Translations under genes and position numbers: made by a program | Shown here: positions 15,945-24,138 of the stretch, piece by piece | How positions within the stretch are numbered: the first letter of the stretch is position 1 | Layout: every line of letters starts with the position of its first letter | The notes under the pieces: generated by a model | Told to the model about the DNA's origin: nothing | Database searches by the model: none | The model's input: only the letters and a program-made list of their open reading frames with translations | NCBI RefSeq assembly: GCF_018362775.1 | Contig: NZ_JAGYXY010000002.1 | Coordinates: 62,001-126,000, forward strand | Reading direction: 5' to 3' | Origin: Alistipes montrealensis | Lineage (GTDB): Bacteria; Bacteroidota; Bacteroidia; Bacteroidales; Rikenellaceae | Length of the DNA: 64,000 nt

Positions 15945-18253
15945 GTCCGCAGCACATTCGAAATATCGGCCTGTTCATTTGCGCCGTGCTGTTCGCGGCG
16001 GCCTGCTCCACGACCCGGCGGCTGGGAGCGGACGAAGTGCTGTATACCGGCGTGAAGAAAATCCGCATCGAGCCCGACTCGGGCGTCGTGCTCACCGCAG
16101 CAGCCGAATCCGCCGTGAAAGAACCCCTCTCCGTCGCCCCCAACAACCCGCTTTACAGCCCCTACATCCGCACCCCGCTGCCTATCGGGCTGTGGGCCTA
16201 CAACTACCTCTATACACCCAGGGAGAAAGGGTTCAAGTACTGGTTCTACAAACGGTTGGCCAAGCAGCCGGTGCTGATCTCCAAGGTCCAGCCGCAACTG
16301 AGGACCAAGGTCGCCGAGCAGGTCCTCGAAAACTACGGCTATTTCGGCTCCCGGGCCGCAGATTCGCTGCTCTATCGCAAGCAGGGCCGCAAAGCCAAAG
16401 TGTACTATACACTCGACATCGCCCCCGCGTGGCACTATTCGTCCATCTCCTACCCCGAAGTCGACGGCGGCATGCGCCACCTGATCGACAGCCTTTACGC
16501 CACCTCCCTGCTGCGCACGGGGGCGCAGTACAACCTCGACAGCCTCACGCTCGAACGCAGGCGCATCTCCCAGTTGCTCCGCAACCGGGGCTACTACTAT
16601 TTCCGCCCCGAATACATGGAATACCTGGCCGACACGACCGGCGGAGGGCGGCGGGTCGCCCTGCGCCTGAACCTCAAATCCAACCTCCCGCCCGTGGCGC
16701 TCAAACCCTACCGGGTGGGCAGTGTCACGGTCCGGCTGACCAACATCAAGCCCGGACCGGCAGACACGCTGCGCCTGAAAAATGCAACGGTTATCGCCCA
16801 GAAACCGCTGAAAATCCGTCCCAAAATCCTCTCCCGGGCCCTCACGCTCGAACCCGGACAACTCTTCACCGTAGACGCCCAGAACCAGACGCAGACCGAA
16901 CTCAACAAACTGGGCGTCTTCCGCTCGGTCAACCTGAGCGTCACGCCGCTCGATTCGCTGCGCGGCGCCGATACGCTCGACGTGGCGATCGACGCCCAGT
17001 TCGACTACCCGCTGGAAGCGGCCCTGGAAACCGACGTAACCTCCAAGTCGAACAGCTTCATCGGCCCGGGCATCACCTTCCGGGTCAGCAACAACAACCT
17101 GTTCCGCGGCGGCGAAGTCCTGGCCGTGAAACTCAACGGCTCGTACGAATGGCAGACCGGCAACAAAAACTCCGGCGGACAATCTTCGCGGCTCAACTCC
17201 TACGAACTGGGCCTGAATGCAAACCTCAGCATCCCGAGGCTGCTGCTCCCCCGAAGCATGACGCGGCGGCTGAAATACCCCGCCGGAACGACCTTCCAAC
17301 TGGGCGTCGACCTGATGAACCGTCCCAGTTTCTTCCGGCTGATCGCATTCAGCGGTTCGGCGGGCTATAACTTCCAGACCTCGCCTTACAGCCACCATTC
17401 GCTGACCGTATTCAAGCTCACCTATAATAAACTCCTGCATACGACCGAGTCGTTCGACAAGACGATGGATGAGAACCCGGCCATCGCCATGAGTTTCCGC
17501 AACCAGTTCGTGCCTTCGATCAACTACACCTACACCTTCGACAAGACCTACGGCGCCACGGGCAACCGCCGTTTCTACTGGCAGAACAGCGTCACCTCGG
17601 CGGGCAACCTCCTTTCGGGCATCCTGCGGGCCTTCGGCCAGCGGCAGCCGCAAACCCTCTTCGGCAACCGCTTCTCGCAGTTCGTCAAGGAGGTCAGCGA
17701 AGTGAAGTTCTACCACCGCCTCGGACGCCGGAACAACTGGCTGGCGACACGTTTCCTCGTCGGCGTGGGCTACGCCTACGGCAACTCCGAAGTGATGCCT
17801 TACAGCGAACAGTTCTACATCGGCGGCGCCAACAGCATCCGGGCCTTCACCATCCGGTCGCTGGGACCGGGCAGTTACCGTCCGCCCGCCGACGACCGCA
17901 ACGGCTACCTCGACCAGACGGGCGACTTCAAGCTGGAGGCCAACGTCGAATACCGTTTCGGCATCATGGGACGGCTCAACGGCGCCGTATTCCTCGACGC
18001 GGGCAACATCTGGCTGTTGAAAAGCGACCCCAAGCGTCCCGGCGCCGAACTGAAGTGGAAAGGGCTGCTCGACGAAATTGCACTCGGAACGGGTTTCGGA
18101 CTGCGCTACGACATCAGTTACCTGGTCATCCGCGCCGACCTCGGCATCGGACTGCACACACCCTATCCCAATCCCGACAAGAAAGGCTACTACAACATCT
18201 CCAGTTTCAAAGACGGGCTCGGGTTCCACCTCGCCATCGGCTACCCGTTCTGA
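15941..18253 (+). CDS. Lipidated TamA-like outer membrane protein (BamA/TamA family, TamL type)
   Basis: The product is 770 aa, starting on the ATGA overlap with tamB. The signal peptide ends in a lipobox (AAACS, about residue 22), so the mature N-terminus would be lipidated, unlike proteobacterial TamA. POTRA-type domains occupy about 100-390 (ENYGYFGSRAADS, LRNRGYYYFRPEYM). A 16-strand Omp85 barrel follows, with the family motif around IGGANSIRAF-IRSLGPGSY, a VEYRFGI strand, and the C-terminal LAIGYPF ending in Phe. Bacteroidota encode such lipidated TamA homologues beside tamB. The protein should sit in the outer membrane and work with TamB in envelope assembly. Confidence 0.93.
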   Translation: MSPQHIRNIGLFICAVLFAAACSTTRRLGADEVLYTGVKKIRIEPDSGVVLTAAAESAVKEPLSVAPNNPLYSPYIRTPLPIGLWAYNYLYTPREKGFKYWFYKRLAKQPVLISKVQPQLRTKVAEQVLENYGYFGSRAADSLLYRKQGRKAKVYYTLDIAPAWHYSSISYPEVDGGMRHLIDSLYATSLLRTGAQYNLDSLTLERRRISQLLRNRGYYYFRPEYMEYLADTTGGGRRVALRLNLKSNLPPVALKPYRVGSVTVRLTNIKPGPADTLRLKNATVIAQKPLKIRPKILSRALTLEPGQLFTVDAQNQTQTELNKLGVFRSVNLSVTPLDSLRGADTLDVAIDAQFDYPLEAALETDVTSKSNSFIGPGITFRVSNNNLFRGGEVLAVKLNGSYEWQTGNKNSGGQSSRLNSYELGLNANLSIPRLLLPRSMTRRLKYPAGTTFQLGVDLMNRPSFFRLIAFSGSAGYNFQTSPYSHHSLTVFKLTYNKLLHTTESFDKTMDENPAIAMSFRNQFVPSINYTYTFDKTYGATGNRRFYWQNSVTSAGNLLSGILRAFGQRQPQTLFGNRFSQFVKEVSEVKFYHRLGRRNNWLATRFLVGVGYAYGNSEVMPYSEQFYIGGANSIRAFTIRSLGPGSYRPPADDRNGYLDQTGDFKLEANVEYRFGIMGRLNGAVFLDAGNIWLLKSDPKRPGAELKWKGLLDEIALGTGFGLRYDISYLVIRADLGIGLHTPYPNPDKKGYYNISSFKDGLGFHLAIGYPF

Positions 18254-18444
18254 TTTCCCGGACCTGTTTTCAGCCCGAACCGCCCTCGCACCCGAGGGCC
18301 GAAACCCGTTCTCAGGCACAGCAGGCCGGGCCGGCTTCTGTAAAAATGTTTTGCCCGGCATGTATGGAATCCCGGAAATTCGTCTACATTTGTAGCCTTA
18401 TATTGCGTCTCTGTACATTTAAACCCAATCCGGTTCCACCACAC

Positions 18445-18710
18445 ATGCAAAACGATTTCCTCACGCTGATCCCTGAGTACATTCCTCAATATTCGGCACG
18501 ACGTTCGAGGAGGTCCTCGACATCCATATTTTCGATGACCCGAACATCGGAGGCGAAGACAAGACTCCACTGAAAAAGGGACAGGATGCCTCATTCGAAA
18601 CCGACTACGACTACGACAAGGACAATGCGCTGACTGCGGGATGCAGTTACTTTATGACTAAACCCATAAAAAAACAGGAACTCATACAACTGCTCTCCAT
18701 CCTCTTGCCG
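18445..18710 (+). pseudogene. Decayed gene fragment with a response-regulator receiver tail
   Basis: An ATG at 18445 opens MQNDFLTLIPEYIPQYS, then the frame fails. Shifting one base near 18490 gives GTTFEEVLDIHIFDDPNIGG and later ALTAGCSYFMTKPI, then KKQELIQLLSILL. The second part closely resembles the last helix and strand of a REC domain, whose conserved Lys-Pro lies in TKP. A TACATTTG -7 element lies upstream (18385-18392). With no full phosphoacceptor domain, no intact frame and a strong terminator just after, I read this as a remnant. The upstream half is not recognised, and two unrelated fragments could have fused. Confidence 0.5.
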
Positions 18711-18737
18711 CGGGTCTACCCCTCCCCTCCGCAGATT

Positions 18738-18775
18738 AAACGCCCGGTTTTACGAATTGTAAAACCGGGCGTTTT
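18738..18775 (+). terminator. Strong intrinsic terminator
   Basis: A perfect 16-bp stem, 18738-18753 with 18759-18774, rich in GCCCGG and flanked by A/T runs. It lies downstream of tamL and the decayed fragment and could work in both directions. Confidence 0.85.
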
Positions 18776-19175
18776 TCAGTCCCACACCGGATAAACCGCC
18801 CCGCCCCGAATTTCGACATACCCCGGCATAGCGACCACCCCTGTCCCGGCATATATCATATTGATTCCATCTCCCAAACAACTTCTCAACCCCCGAACAA
18901 TACAAATTTTTGATTTATGTAATTAAATAACTTATTAGTAAATTTAACCTTAAGGATTAGGGTTGTAGTTGCCCGTGCAAATTCTAATCTGCACTTTTGT
19001 TTTAATCCACTCTCTATGAGGGACAAAAAACCAACGATGACTACAACTCTTCCCGAAACATCGCATGCCTCGCAAATATTGCTTATCAATAGATCCAGAC
19101 CCCCGTCATCGCCGTTTCAGCGAACCTGTGGTAGTTTTTGTTGGCTGTATATCAACCAATTCAAATTATTACATC
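18776..19175. other. AT-rich gap without a recognisable gene
   Basis: About 400 bp. The centre (about 18900-19010) is markedly AT-rich compared with the GC-rich genes around it. GTTGTAGT near 18963 recurs inverted as ACTACAAC near 19040. Short open frames here resemble nothing I know. Confidence 0.4.
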
Positions 19176-19550
19176 ATGTACGTACCCGAACACCTGAAAT
19201 GGCGCATCCTGATTGCGCGAATCCTCAAATCGTTCTATTTCGAGAACGAAAACTCCAGCCGTAACCTCAAGCGGGTCTTCGAGAGCTTCGGCAGGTATCT
19301 GCTAGGCACGACCTACGACACCTTCCTGGGTTACCTCAACAAGGAGAAATACGACCTCTCCGATCTGAAACTGCCTTCGTTCATCGTAACGGCCCTCGGG
19401 CTGCTCGACGACCTGCGGATCACGTGCGATCACCTCCACGCCCGCAAGCCGAACGCCTCGTGGACTCCGGTAGAAATCGTCGAGGAACTGCTCGCCGTCG
19501 TACGCGAAAGGGCGAAAAAGAACCCCAACCGTAAAATCCACATCGACTGA
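19176..19550 (+). CDS. Hypothetical protein of unknown family
   Basis: The product is 124 aa from ATG 19176 (MYVPEHLKWRIL); an in-frame ATG at 19065 would add 37 residues that look unlike coding sequence. The protein is mostly predicted helix, with no signal peptide or membrane span. It contains SFYFENENSSRNLKRVFESFG, GRYLLGTTYDTFLGYL, a hydrophobic IVTALGLLDDL, and a basic C-terminus (RERAKKNPNRKIHID). I do not recognise the family. Third-position GC bias in the last 300 bp supports a real gene. It lies between an AT-rich gap and tRNA-Ser, a position where mobile or lineage-specific genes often settle. Confidence 0.6.
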   Translation: MYVPEHLKWRILIARILKSFYFENENSSRNLKRVFESFGRYLLGTTYDTFLGYLNKEKYDLSDLKLPSFIVTALGLLDDLRITCDHLHARKPNASWTPVEIVEELLAVVRERAKKNPNRKIHID

Positions 19551-19642
19551 TCCGGGCAGCCCCGACACCACTCCTGCCATCAACCGCACCCAACGCCAAA
19601 CGCCCCTGCAAACAGCCCCGCGACAGAAAAAAAGGGTCTCAA

Positions 19643-19674
19643 TTTGCAGAATCGGGAAATATTGCGTACTTTTG
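19643..19674 (+). promoter_or_regulatory. Promoter for tRNA-Ser(GGA)
   Basis: TTTG (19643-19646), 20 bases, TACTTTTG (19667-19674). The tRNA 5' end is 12 bases further on, so transcription would begin close to the mature end. Confidence 0.7.
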
Positions 19675-19685
19675 GAGCGCCTTTC

Positions 19686-19773
19686 GGAAAGATGCAGGAG
19701 TGGTTGAACTGGCCCGCCTGGAAAGCGAGTAAACCCCTAAAGGGTTTCAGGGGTTCGAATCCCCTTCTTTCCG
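19686..19773 (+). tRNA. tRNA-Ser (anticodon GGA)
   Basis: Acceptor stem GGAAAGA pairs with TCTTTCC; the anticodon loop is CTGGAAA. A long variable arm (ACCCCTAAAGGGT) and GGTTCGAATCC T-loop mark class II. The anticodon stem has one C-A mismatch. CCA is not encoded (the sequence continues CAA), unlike the CGA serine tRNA at 8.9 kb. Confidence 0.93.
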
Positions 19774-19790
19774 CAACACGGAAATGCAAA

Positions 19791-19830
19791 GGAAAAGGTT
19801 GCAACAATCGTTGCAACCTTTTCCTTTTTT
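19791..19830 (+). terminator. Intrinsic terminator after tRNA-Ser(GGA)
   Basis: A perfect 15-bp stem (19791-19805 with 19810-19824), AATC loop, then six Ts. Confidence 0.9.
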
Positions 19831-19916
19831 CCATTTACGGACGCCTCCGGCCGGATCGGGGATCGACGAGCGGCAACGCGGAACGAAGCGAAGAACTCCC
19901 TCGCCGCGCCCCTTTC

Positions 19917-20531
19917 CTACCTGATAAAACTCGTCACGATCCGCTCTTCCGATTCGGGACGATCTTCCGAAGCCCGAGGCCCGCCCCGGAGCATCCGCGC
20001 CATGTTGCGGGCCAGGACGCGCATCGTCTGCAATCCTTCGCCATCCTGCGCCGCCTCGCCCGGCAGTCGTCCGTGCACGCTGTTCCAATACTGCGACGAT
20101 ACGACAGGCATGTTCGAAATCGTGAAATACTTGTTCAGCCGGTCAAACGTCGCGCTCGCTCCGCCCCGGCGGCATACGGCCACCGCTGCTGCGGGCTTGT
20201 AGGCCAACAGCGGTCCGCAGGAGTAGAACACGCGGTCGAGCAGGGCGCACAGCGATCCGTTCGGCCCGGCGTAGTAAACCGGCGAGCCGACCACCACGGC
20301 ATCCGCCCCGGCGAGTTTCTCACGAACTTCGTTATAAAGCGCGTCGTTGAAGACACAACGCCCCAGTTCGGCACACTTCCCGCAGGCGATGCACCCCTGC
20401 ACGGCTTTGGTCCCGATGGAAACGATCTCGGCGGCGACACCCTCCGATTCGAGTGTACGGGCCACTTCGGACAATGCGATAAACGTATTCCCCTCCCGAT
20501 GGGGGCTTCCGTTGATAAGCAATACTTTCAT
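19917..20531 (-). CDS. Flavodoxin-like NAD(P)H oxidoreductase, iron-sulfur flavoprotein type
   Basis: The product is 204 aa. It has a flavodoxin fold with the FMN phosphate loop at the N-terminus (MKVLLINGSPHREGNTF) and a second flavin contact VVVGSPVYYAGPNG. Between them is a compact cysteine cluster, CIACGKCAELGRC (C-x2-C-x2-C-x5-C), the arrangement used by iron-sulfur flavoproteins to bind a 4Fe-4S cluster beside FMN. The likely role is electron transfer or quinone/xenobiotic reduction in the cytosol; the substrate is unknown. ATG 20531 was chosen over longer frames because it gives the exact family N-terminus. A TAATTTTG element lies 18 bases upstream. Confidence 0.88.
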   Translation of the reverse strand: MKVLLINGSPHREGNTFIALSEVARTLESEGVAAEIVSIGTKAVQGCIACGKCAELGRCVFNDALYNEVREKLAGADAVVVGSPVYYAGPNGSLCALLDRVFYSCGPLLAYKPAAAVAVCRRGGASATFDRLNKYFTISNMPVVSSQYWNSVHGRLPGEAAQDGEGLQTMRVLARNMARMLRGGPRASEDRPESEERIVTSFIR

Positions 20532-20548
20532 AATTACAGGTTTTACCA

Positions 20549-20556
20549 CAAAATTA
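20549..20556 (-). promoter_or_regulatory. -7 element for the flavoprotein gene
   Basis: TAATTTTG on the minus strand. No convincing -33 box. Confidence 0.45.
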
Positions 20557-20677
20557 AACATTTTTCCCGTTCCCGGTGCACATTTCGCACCGAACGAAAA
20601 AAACGCACGGTCCGACCGCACGGCAACAAAAAAGGGGGATTCCTAAGAATCTCCCTCACTCTCAATCCTAACCTCGA

Positions 20678-20926
20678 TTACTTGTTGGCCTCGGCCTTCT
20701 CGCAGCAAGCGGTCTTCTCAGCGCAGGCAGCGGTCGAATCAGCCTTCTCAGCGCAGCAAGCAGCCGTCGAATCGCACTTCTCAGTGCAGCCGGCGCAGGC
20801 AGCAGCCTCGGTAGCGGTTGCCTGGGCAGCAGCAGCGCCTTCGGCAGCCTTCTTGTTCGAATTGCCACAGCAGCTTACCATAGCGACGGCAGCCAGAACA
20901 ACGACAAAAGAGAAAATCTTTTTCAT
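20678..20926 (-). CDS. Cysteine-rich mini-lipoprotein
   Basis: The product is 82 aa: a lipoprotein signal (MKKIFSFVVVLAAVAMVSC), then a low-complexity Ala/Glu/Lys chain with ten cysteines counting the lipidated one. The repeating unit is roughly DSTAAC-AEK, with cysteines in CxxC, CC and CxxxC spacing (ACAGCTEKC, AACCAEK, ACCEKAE). No known domain fits. The cysteine density suggests metal binding or a thiol-based role at the envelope, but that is inference. It has its own strong promoter, so it may be highly expressed. The underlying DNA contains imperfect repeats that may expand or contract. Confidence 0.8.
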   Translation of the reverse strand: MKKIFSFVVVLAAVAMVSCCGNSNKKAAEGAAAAQATATEAAACAGCTEKCDSTAACCAEKADSTAACAEKTACCEKAEANK

Positions 20927-20966
20927 AGCGTTAAATCTTTAATTATGAGTTATTCTATTAACGCAG

Positions 20967-20997
20967 CAAAGTTAGATATTCGCCCGAAAAAAGCAAA
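20967..20997 (-). promoter_or_regulatory. Promoter for the Cys-rich lipoprotein
   Basis: TTTG (20997-20994), 19 bases, TAACTTTG (20974-20967). Very close to consensus, about 40 bases before the ATG. Confidence 0.75.
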
Positions 20998-21031
20998 GAA
21001 AAATGAAATATTTTTCAAAAACGGATTTTTA

Positions 21032-21511
21032 TTAGTCTAAAAGGTTGGAAATCGGGGACTTTTCCTTCTTCAACTGCTTCAGGAAGGCTTTCGGGAATGT
21101 CGCCGACACACGGCCCTTGAGCATGATGGCCTCCTCCTTGGTCAGGCAGTTGCCCGCCGAAACGATGAAATAGGGAATTTCATAATCCACGTAAACTTTC
21201 ACGTCGGGATAGGTCTCTTCGAAAAGCGCCTTGGCTGCAAAAGCCCCGTCGCGCGCCGAAGGCCCGTTGTCCGAGAAGACACAGACCCGGTGATATCCCT
21301 CGAAGTAGAGGCGCTGCCCGGCATGCGCAGCGTCGGCCACGGCACGTGCGGCATCGCCGTGCTCGGTAACATGCACCTGCGCCCGGCCGAAAAGGGTCGC
21401 TCCGGGCGCGGGTTCCGCCAGACGCTGTTTGAAAGCATCGAGCGACTGCGCGTGCGCACAAACGGCCGCGCACAGGAGGGTTAGCGTAAGAAACAACAAT
21501 CTGCGCATCAT
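21032..21511 (-). CDS. Secreted SPOR-like domain protein
   Basis: The product is 159 aa with a signal peptide to AHAQ (about 22). The domain from about 60 has a ribonucleoprotein-like beta-alpha-beta pattern: YRVCVFSDN-like strand (YHRVCVFSDNGPSARDG), helix AAKALFEETYPD, strand VKVYVDYEIPYFIVSAGN, helix LTKEEAIMLKGRVSATFP, and a final KAFLKQ strand. That is the layout of SPOR domains, which bind denuded peptidoglycan. The assignment is by pattern, not by a conserved signature, so it is moderate. The start codon overlaps the stop of the upstream LEA14-like gene as ATGA, making it the last gene of a four-gene chain. Confidence 0.7.
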   Translation of the reverse strand: MMRRLLFLTLTLLCAAVCAHAQSLDAFKQRLAEPAPGATLFGRAQVHVTEHGDAARAVADAAHAGQRLYFEGYHRVCVFSDNGPSARDGAFAAKALFEETYPDVKVYVDYEIPYFIVSAGNCLTKEEAIMLKGRVSATFPKAFLKQLKKEKSPISNLLD

Positions 21512-22014
21512 TTCAAATAGTTTTTAACATCCTGAATCGTAAGGCCAAAGGTATTCAAAAATTCCGACAACGGCATCCTCTCACGCGAAATTTTCACGGG
21601 AGCCGGGCCTCCGCGCCCCTCTACGGCATACGACACCGCAACCTGCGACAAGTCACCCGACTGCACTTTCTTCGCCAGGACATAGACCGCCAGCGGGTCG
21701 GAAATCTTCAGCCGCCACAGGGTCCGGAAACTGTCCGTCGTCCGGCGCGGCACTTCGACCGCCTCACGCAGCACGACCGAACCCACGCGGCCGCCGGCGT
21801 AGTAAATCCCGATCTCCGCCGCATCGAGCACCAGTTTGTAACCCGTGTTATTCATCACCCTCACAACGACCTCGGCGCCCGTCAGTCCCTGGCGTTCGAC
21901 CTTCTCGATCCCCTCGAAGCGGATGTTGCGCTGGGCTTTCTCGACAGCGCGGCGGCACGAGGACATCGACACCACCACCGCCAACAGCAATACGTATATT
22001 AAATATCGTTTCAT
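21508..22014 (-). CDS. LEA14-like lipoprotein
   Basis: The product is 168 aa with lipobox SMSSC near residue 20. The mature part (FEGIEKVERQGLTGAEVVVRVMNNTGYKLVLDAAEIGIYYAGGRVG) follows the LEA14/WHy beta-sandwich pattern: an Asn-containing VxNNTGY strand, then a short DAAEIGIYY strand and a VPRRTTDSF turn. The final segment, LSEFLNTFGLTIQDVKNYLK, is helical. Such bacterial domains are envelope proteins without known enzymatic activity. Both ends are ATGA overlaps, with menG upstream and the SPOR-like gene downstream, so translation is probably coupled through the operon. Confidence 0.75.
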   Translation of the reverse strand: MKRYLIYVLLLAVVVSMSSCRRAVEKAQRNIRFEGIEKVERQGLTGAEVVVRVMNNTGYKLVLDAAEIGIYYAGGRVGSVVLREAVEVPRRTTDSFRTLWRLKISDPLAVYVLAKKVQSGDLSQVAVSYAVEGRGGPAPVKISRERMPLSEFLNTFGLTIQDVKNYLK

Positions 22015-22730
22015 TTTTCACCTATATATATTTGCGCAATGCCGAAACTCTGGCTCCGGGCCCGGCACTTGCCGAATCCCGCTTGGGCCATCATCTCCAG
22101 GAAGGCCTCCGGGGCCGGAAACTCCCCGACCGAAGCCGGAAGATACTCGTAAGCCTGTTTGTCGCGCGACACCAGTCCGCCGATGCGGGGCAGGATTTTG
22201 TAGGAATAAAATTCGTACAGCGCCCGGAACGCCCGGTTGCGGGGCCGCGAGAACTCCAGGATAACGACTTTACCCCCCGGTTTTATTGTGCGGGCCAGCT
22301 CGCGCAGCCCGGCCGCGAGGTCCCCGAAGTTGCGCACCCCGAAGGCCACCGTCGCCACATCGACCGACGCGTCGGCCACGGCAAGGTGCTCGGCGTCGCC
22401 GCGGTCGAGGACAATGCGGTTGTCCAGCCCCCGGGCTTCGACCTTGCGGTGCGCCACAGCGAGCATCTGCTCCGAAAGGTCCACTCCGAGCACCTGCACG
22501 TCGCGGATGCGGCGGGCCATGGCGATCGCCAGGTCGCCCGTTCCGGTCGCCACGTCCAGGATGCGGCGAGGCTTCGTGCGGCGCACCTCGTTTACCACGC
22601 GGCGGCGCCACACACGGTCGATGCTCATCGAAAGCGTATGGTTCAGCAGGTCGTATTTCGGCGCGATGTTGTCGAACATCTCGCGCACCTCTTCTTTCTT
22701 GGTCCGGTCTGTATTATTGTATGGTTTCAT
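22011..22730 (-). CDS. menG: Demethylmenaquinone methyltransferase (UbiE/MenG)
   Basis: The product is 239 aa, a SAM-dependent methyltransferase performing the last step of menaquinone synthesis. The family N-terminus is intact (VREMFDNIAPKYDLLNHTLSM). Motif I is ILDVATGTGDLAIAMA, motif II VLGVDLSEQMLAVA, and the post-II region DASVDVATVAFGVRNFGDL. GGKVVILEFSRP and GFGKCRARSQSFGIAQIYIG complete the fold. ATG 22730 gives the normal length and overlaps the upstream permease stop as ATGA. Placing it between a lipoprotein-export-type permease and two small envelope proteins is unusual. Another menaquinone gene, menA, lies at 62.8 kb. Confidence 0.95.
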   Translation of the reverse strand: MKPYNNTDRTKKEEVREMFDNIAPKYDLLNHTLSMSIDRVWRRRVVNEVRRTKPRRILDVATGTGDLAIAMARRIRDVQVLGVDLSEQMLAVAHRKVEARGLDNRIVLDRGDAEHLAVADASVDVATVAFGVRNFGDLAAGLRELARTIKPGGKVVILEFSRPRNRAFRALYEFYSYKILPRIGGLVSRDKQAYEYLPASVGEFPAPEAFLEMMAQAGFGKCRARSQSFGIAQIYIGEK

Positions 22731-23971
22731 TCGTATCTTATCGTTTCTTCCGGTTTCACCGTGGAGACCACGGCTGTCGGGATCACCAGCAGGGCCACGA
22801 TCGCCGCGACGAACCCCGCATTGAGAACCAGCCACCAGCCCCATCCCAGCGCCACGGGCACTTCCGAGAGCAGGTAACCTTCCGAACTGAGTTTCACCAC
22901 ATGCGTCCACTTCTGCACGAGGCACAACGACAGCCCGACGGCATTGCCCCATGCCAGTCCGCGCAGGGTTACCAGCGCCGCCCGCCAGAGGAAAATGCGC
23001 CGCAGTTCACCGTTGCGCATCCCGAGAGCCTTCAGCAGGCCGATCATCCGCGTCCGCTCCAGCACGAGGATCAGCAGCGCCGAGGTCATGTTGAAAAAGG
23101 CCACGACCAGCATGATCACGATGATCACCGCGGCATTCACGTCGTGCGCCTTCAGCCAGTCGAAAATATTGGCATAGCGCTCCCTCACGCTCGTCACGGC
23201 GAGGTTCCCGGAATCGTCGGAATCATCGTACAACAACGTCCGGCCCAGCGTCCGGGCGAACGTGTCGGCATCGGCCAGGTCGCTCGTCAGTATCTCGTAA
23301 CCCGAAATTTCGTTCGGCCCCCACTCCGAGAGCCGCTGCACGTTGCGGATGTCCGTAACGACCACGACGCCGTCCATCTCCTCCATTCCCGACGCATAGA
23401 CGCCCGCCACCTTGAACCGGTCGCGGCGGGGCATCTCGCCCGGTTCGACGAACAGCATCTCGACCTTGTCGCCCACGCCGAGCTGCAATTCGTCAGCCAG
23501 CGAGCGCGACAACAGGATATCCTTCGTGCGGACCGAATCGCCCACGCGGGGCAACTCTCCTTCGACGAGCCATTCCCGGAAATACGACCAGTCGTAATCC
23601 GCCTCGATGCCTTTGAGCATCACCTCGCCTACGGCGTCCGCCGTGCGGACGATGCCGCCCTTCACAGCGTAAGGGGCCATCGCCACAAACCCGTCGGTCG
23701 CGCGGATCAGGTCCTCGACATGCGCGCTGCGATGCACCGGCTGCGCATCGAGGGCATTGACGCCCCGTACGTCGGTCACCGAAACATGGGCCGCAAAACC
23801 CGTCATCTTGCGCGCCACCTCGCGTTTGAAACCCATAATAACGGCCATCGCAAGGATCATCACCGCCATCCCCAACGCCACCGACACCACGGCTATACGC
23901 TCCATCACCCCGGGCTTGTTCCCGGGGGTAGGTTTCGCCATGCGGCGGGCAATGAAAAAGGCGAGATTCAC
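22727..23971 (-). CDS. FtsX-like ABC transporter permease, LolC/LolE family
   Basis: The product is 414 aa with four transmembrane helices in the LolC/E layout. The first is near 25-48 (IAVVSVALGMAVMILAMAVIMGFK). A large periplasmic domain spans about 50-270 (MLKGIEADYDW, LLSRSLADELQLGVGDKV). Three C-terminal helices follow, starting with AVIIVIMLVVAFFNMTSALLILVLERTRMIGLLKALGM, a coupling-helix signature. LolC/E with LolD extract lipoproteins from the inner membrane, and N-terminal NLAFFIARRM is typical of Bacteroidota homologues. No LolD ATPase is nearby. It heads the four-gene ATGA-coupled chain. A clear -7 element is not seen upstream (best match TTACTTTG). Confidence 0.88.
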   Translation of the reverse strand: MNLAFFIARRMAKPTPGNKPGVMERIAVVSVALGMAVMILAMAVIMGFKREVARKMTGFAAHVSVTDVRGVNALDAQPVHRSAHVEDLIRATDGFVAMAPYAVKGGIVRTADAVGEVMLKGIEADYDWSYFREWLVEGELPRVGDSVRTKDILLSRSLADELQLGVGDKVEMLFVEPGEMPRRDRFKVAGVYASGMEEMDGVVVVTDIRNVQRLSEWGPNEISGYEILTSDLADADTFARTLGRTLLYDDSDDSGNLAVTSVRERYANIFDWLKAHDVNAAVIIVIMLVVAFFNMTSALLILVLERTRMIGLLKALGMRNGELRRIFLWRAALVTLRGLAWGNAVGLSLCLVQKWTHVVKLSSEGYLLSEVPVALGWGWWLVLNAGFVAAIVALLVIPTAVVSTVKPEETIRYE

Positions 23972-24087
23972 GGCTGCGCTATTTTATCGAAAATTTGTAC
24001 AAAGTAACATATAAATTTCGTATTTTTGGTGTCGTAACGACACTTTTTATCAGTCGGAAGGTTTTACGGAACCATACGTGATTCTGT

Positions 24088-24119
24088 CTTGCAAGCCATT
24101 CGACTTTTTCATATCTTTG
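24088..24119 (+). promoter_or_regulatory. Promoter for the SDR gene
   Basis: CTTG (24088-24091), 20 bases, TATCTTTG (24112-24119), 19 bases before the ATG. Confidence 0.65.
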
Positions 24120-24138
24120 CGGAAAATAAAAGGTTTAT

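Noticed and set aside
15215..18253. Treating the 1012-codon frame as one gene
   Set aside because: Its first 240 codons are a shadow frame of tamB. The real tamL starts at ATG 15941 with a lipobox signal and the ATGA overlap.
18886..19089. A 67-codon minus-strand frame in the AT-rich gap
   Set aside because: Low-complexity, AT-driven open frame without promoter or leader.
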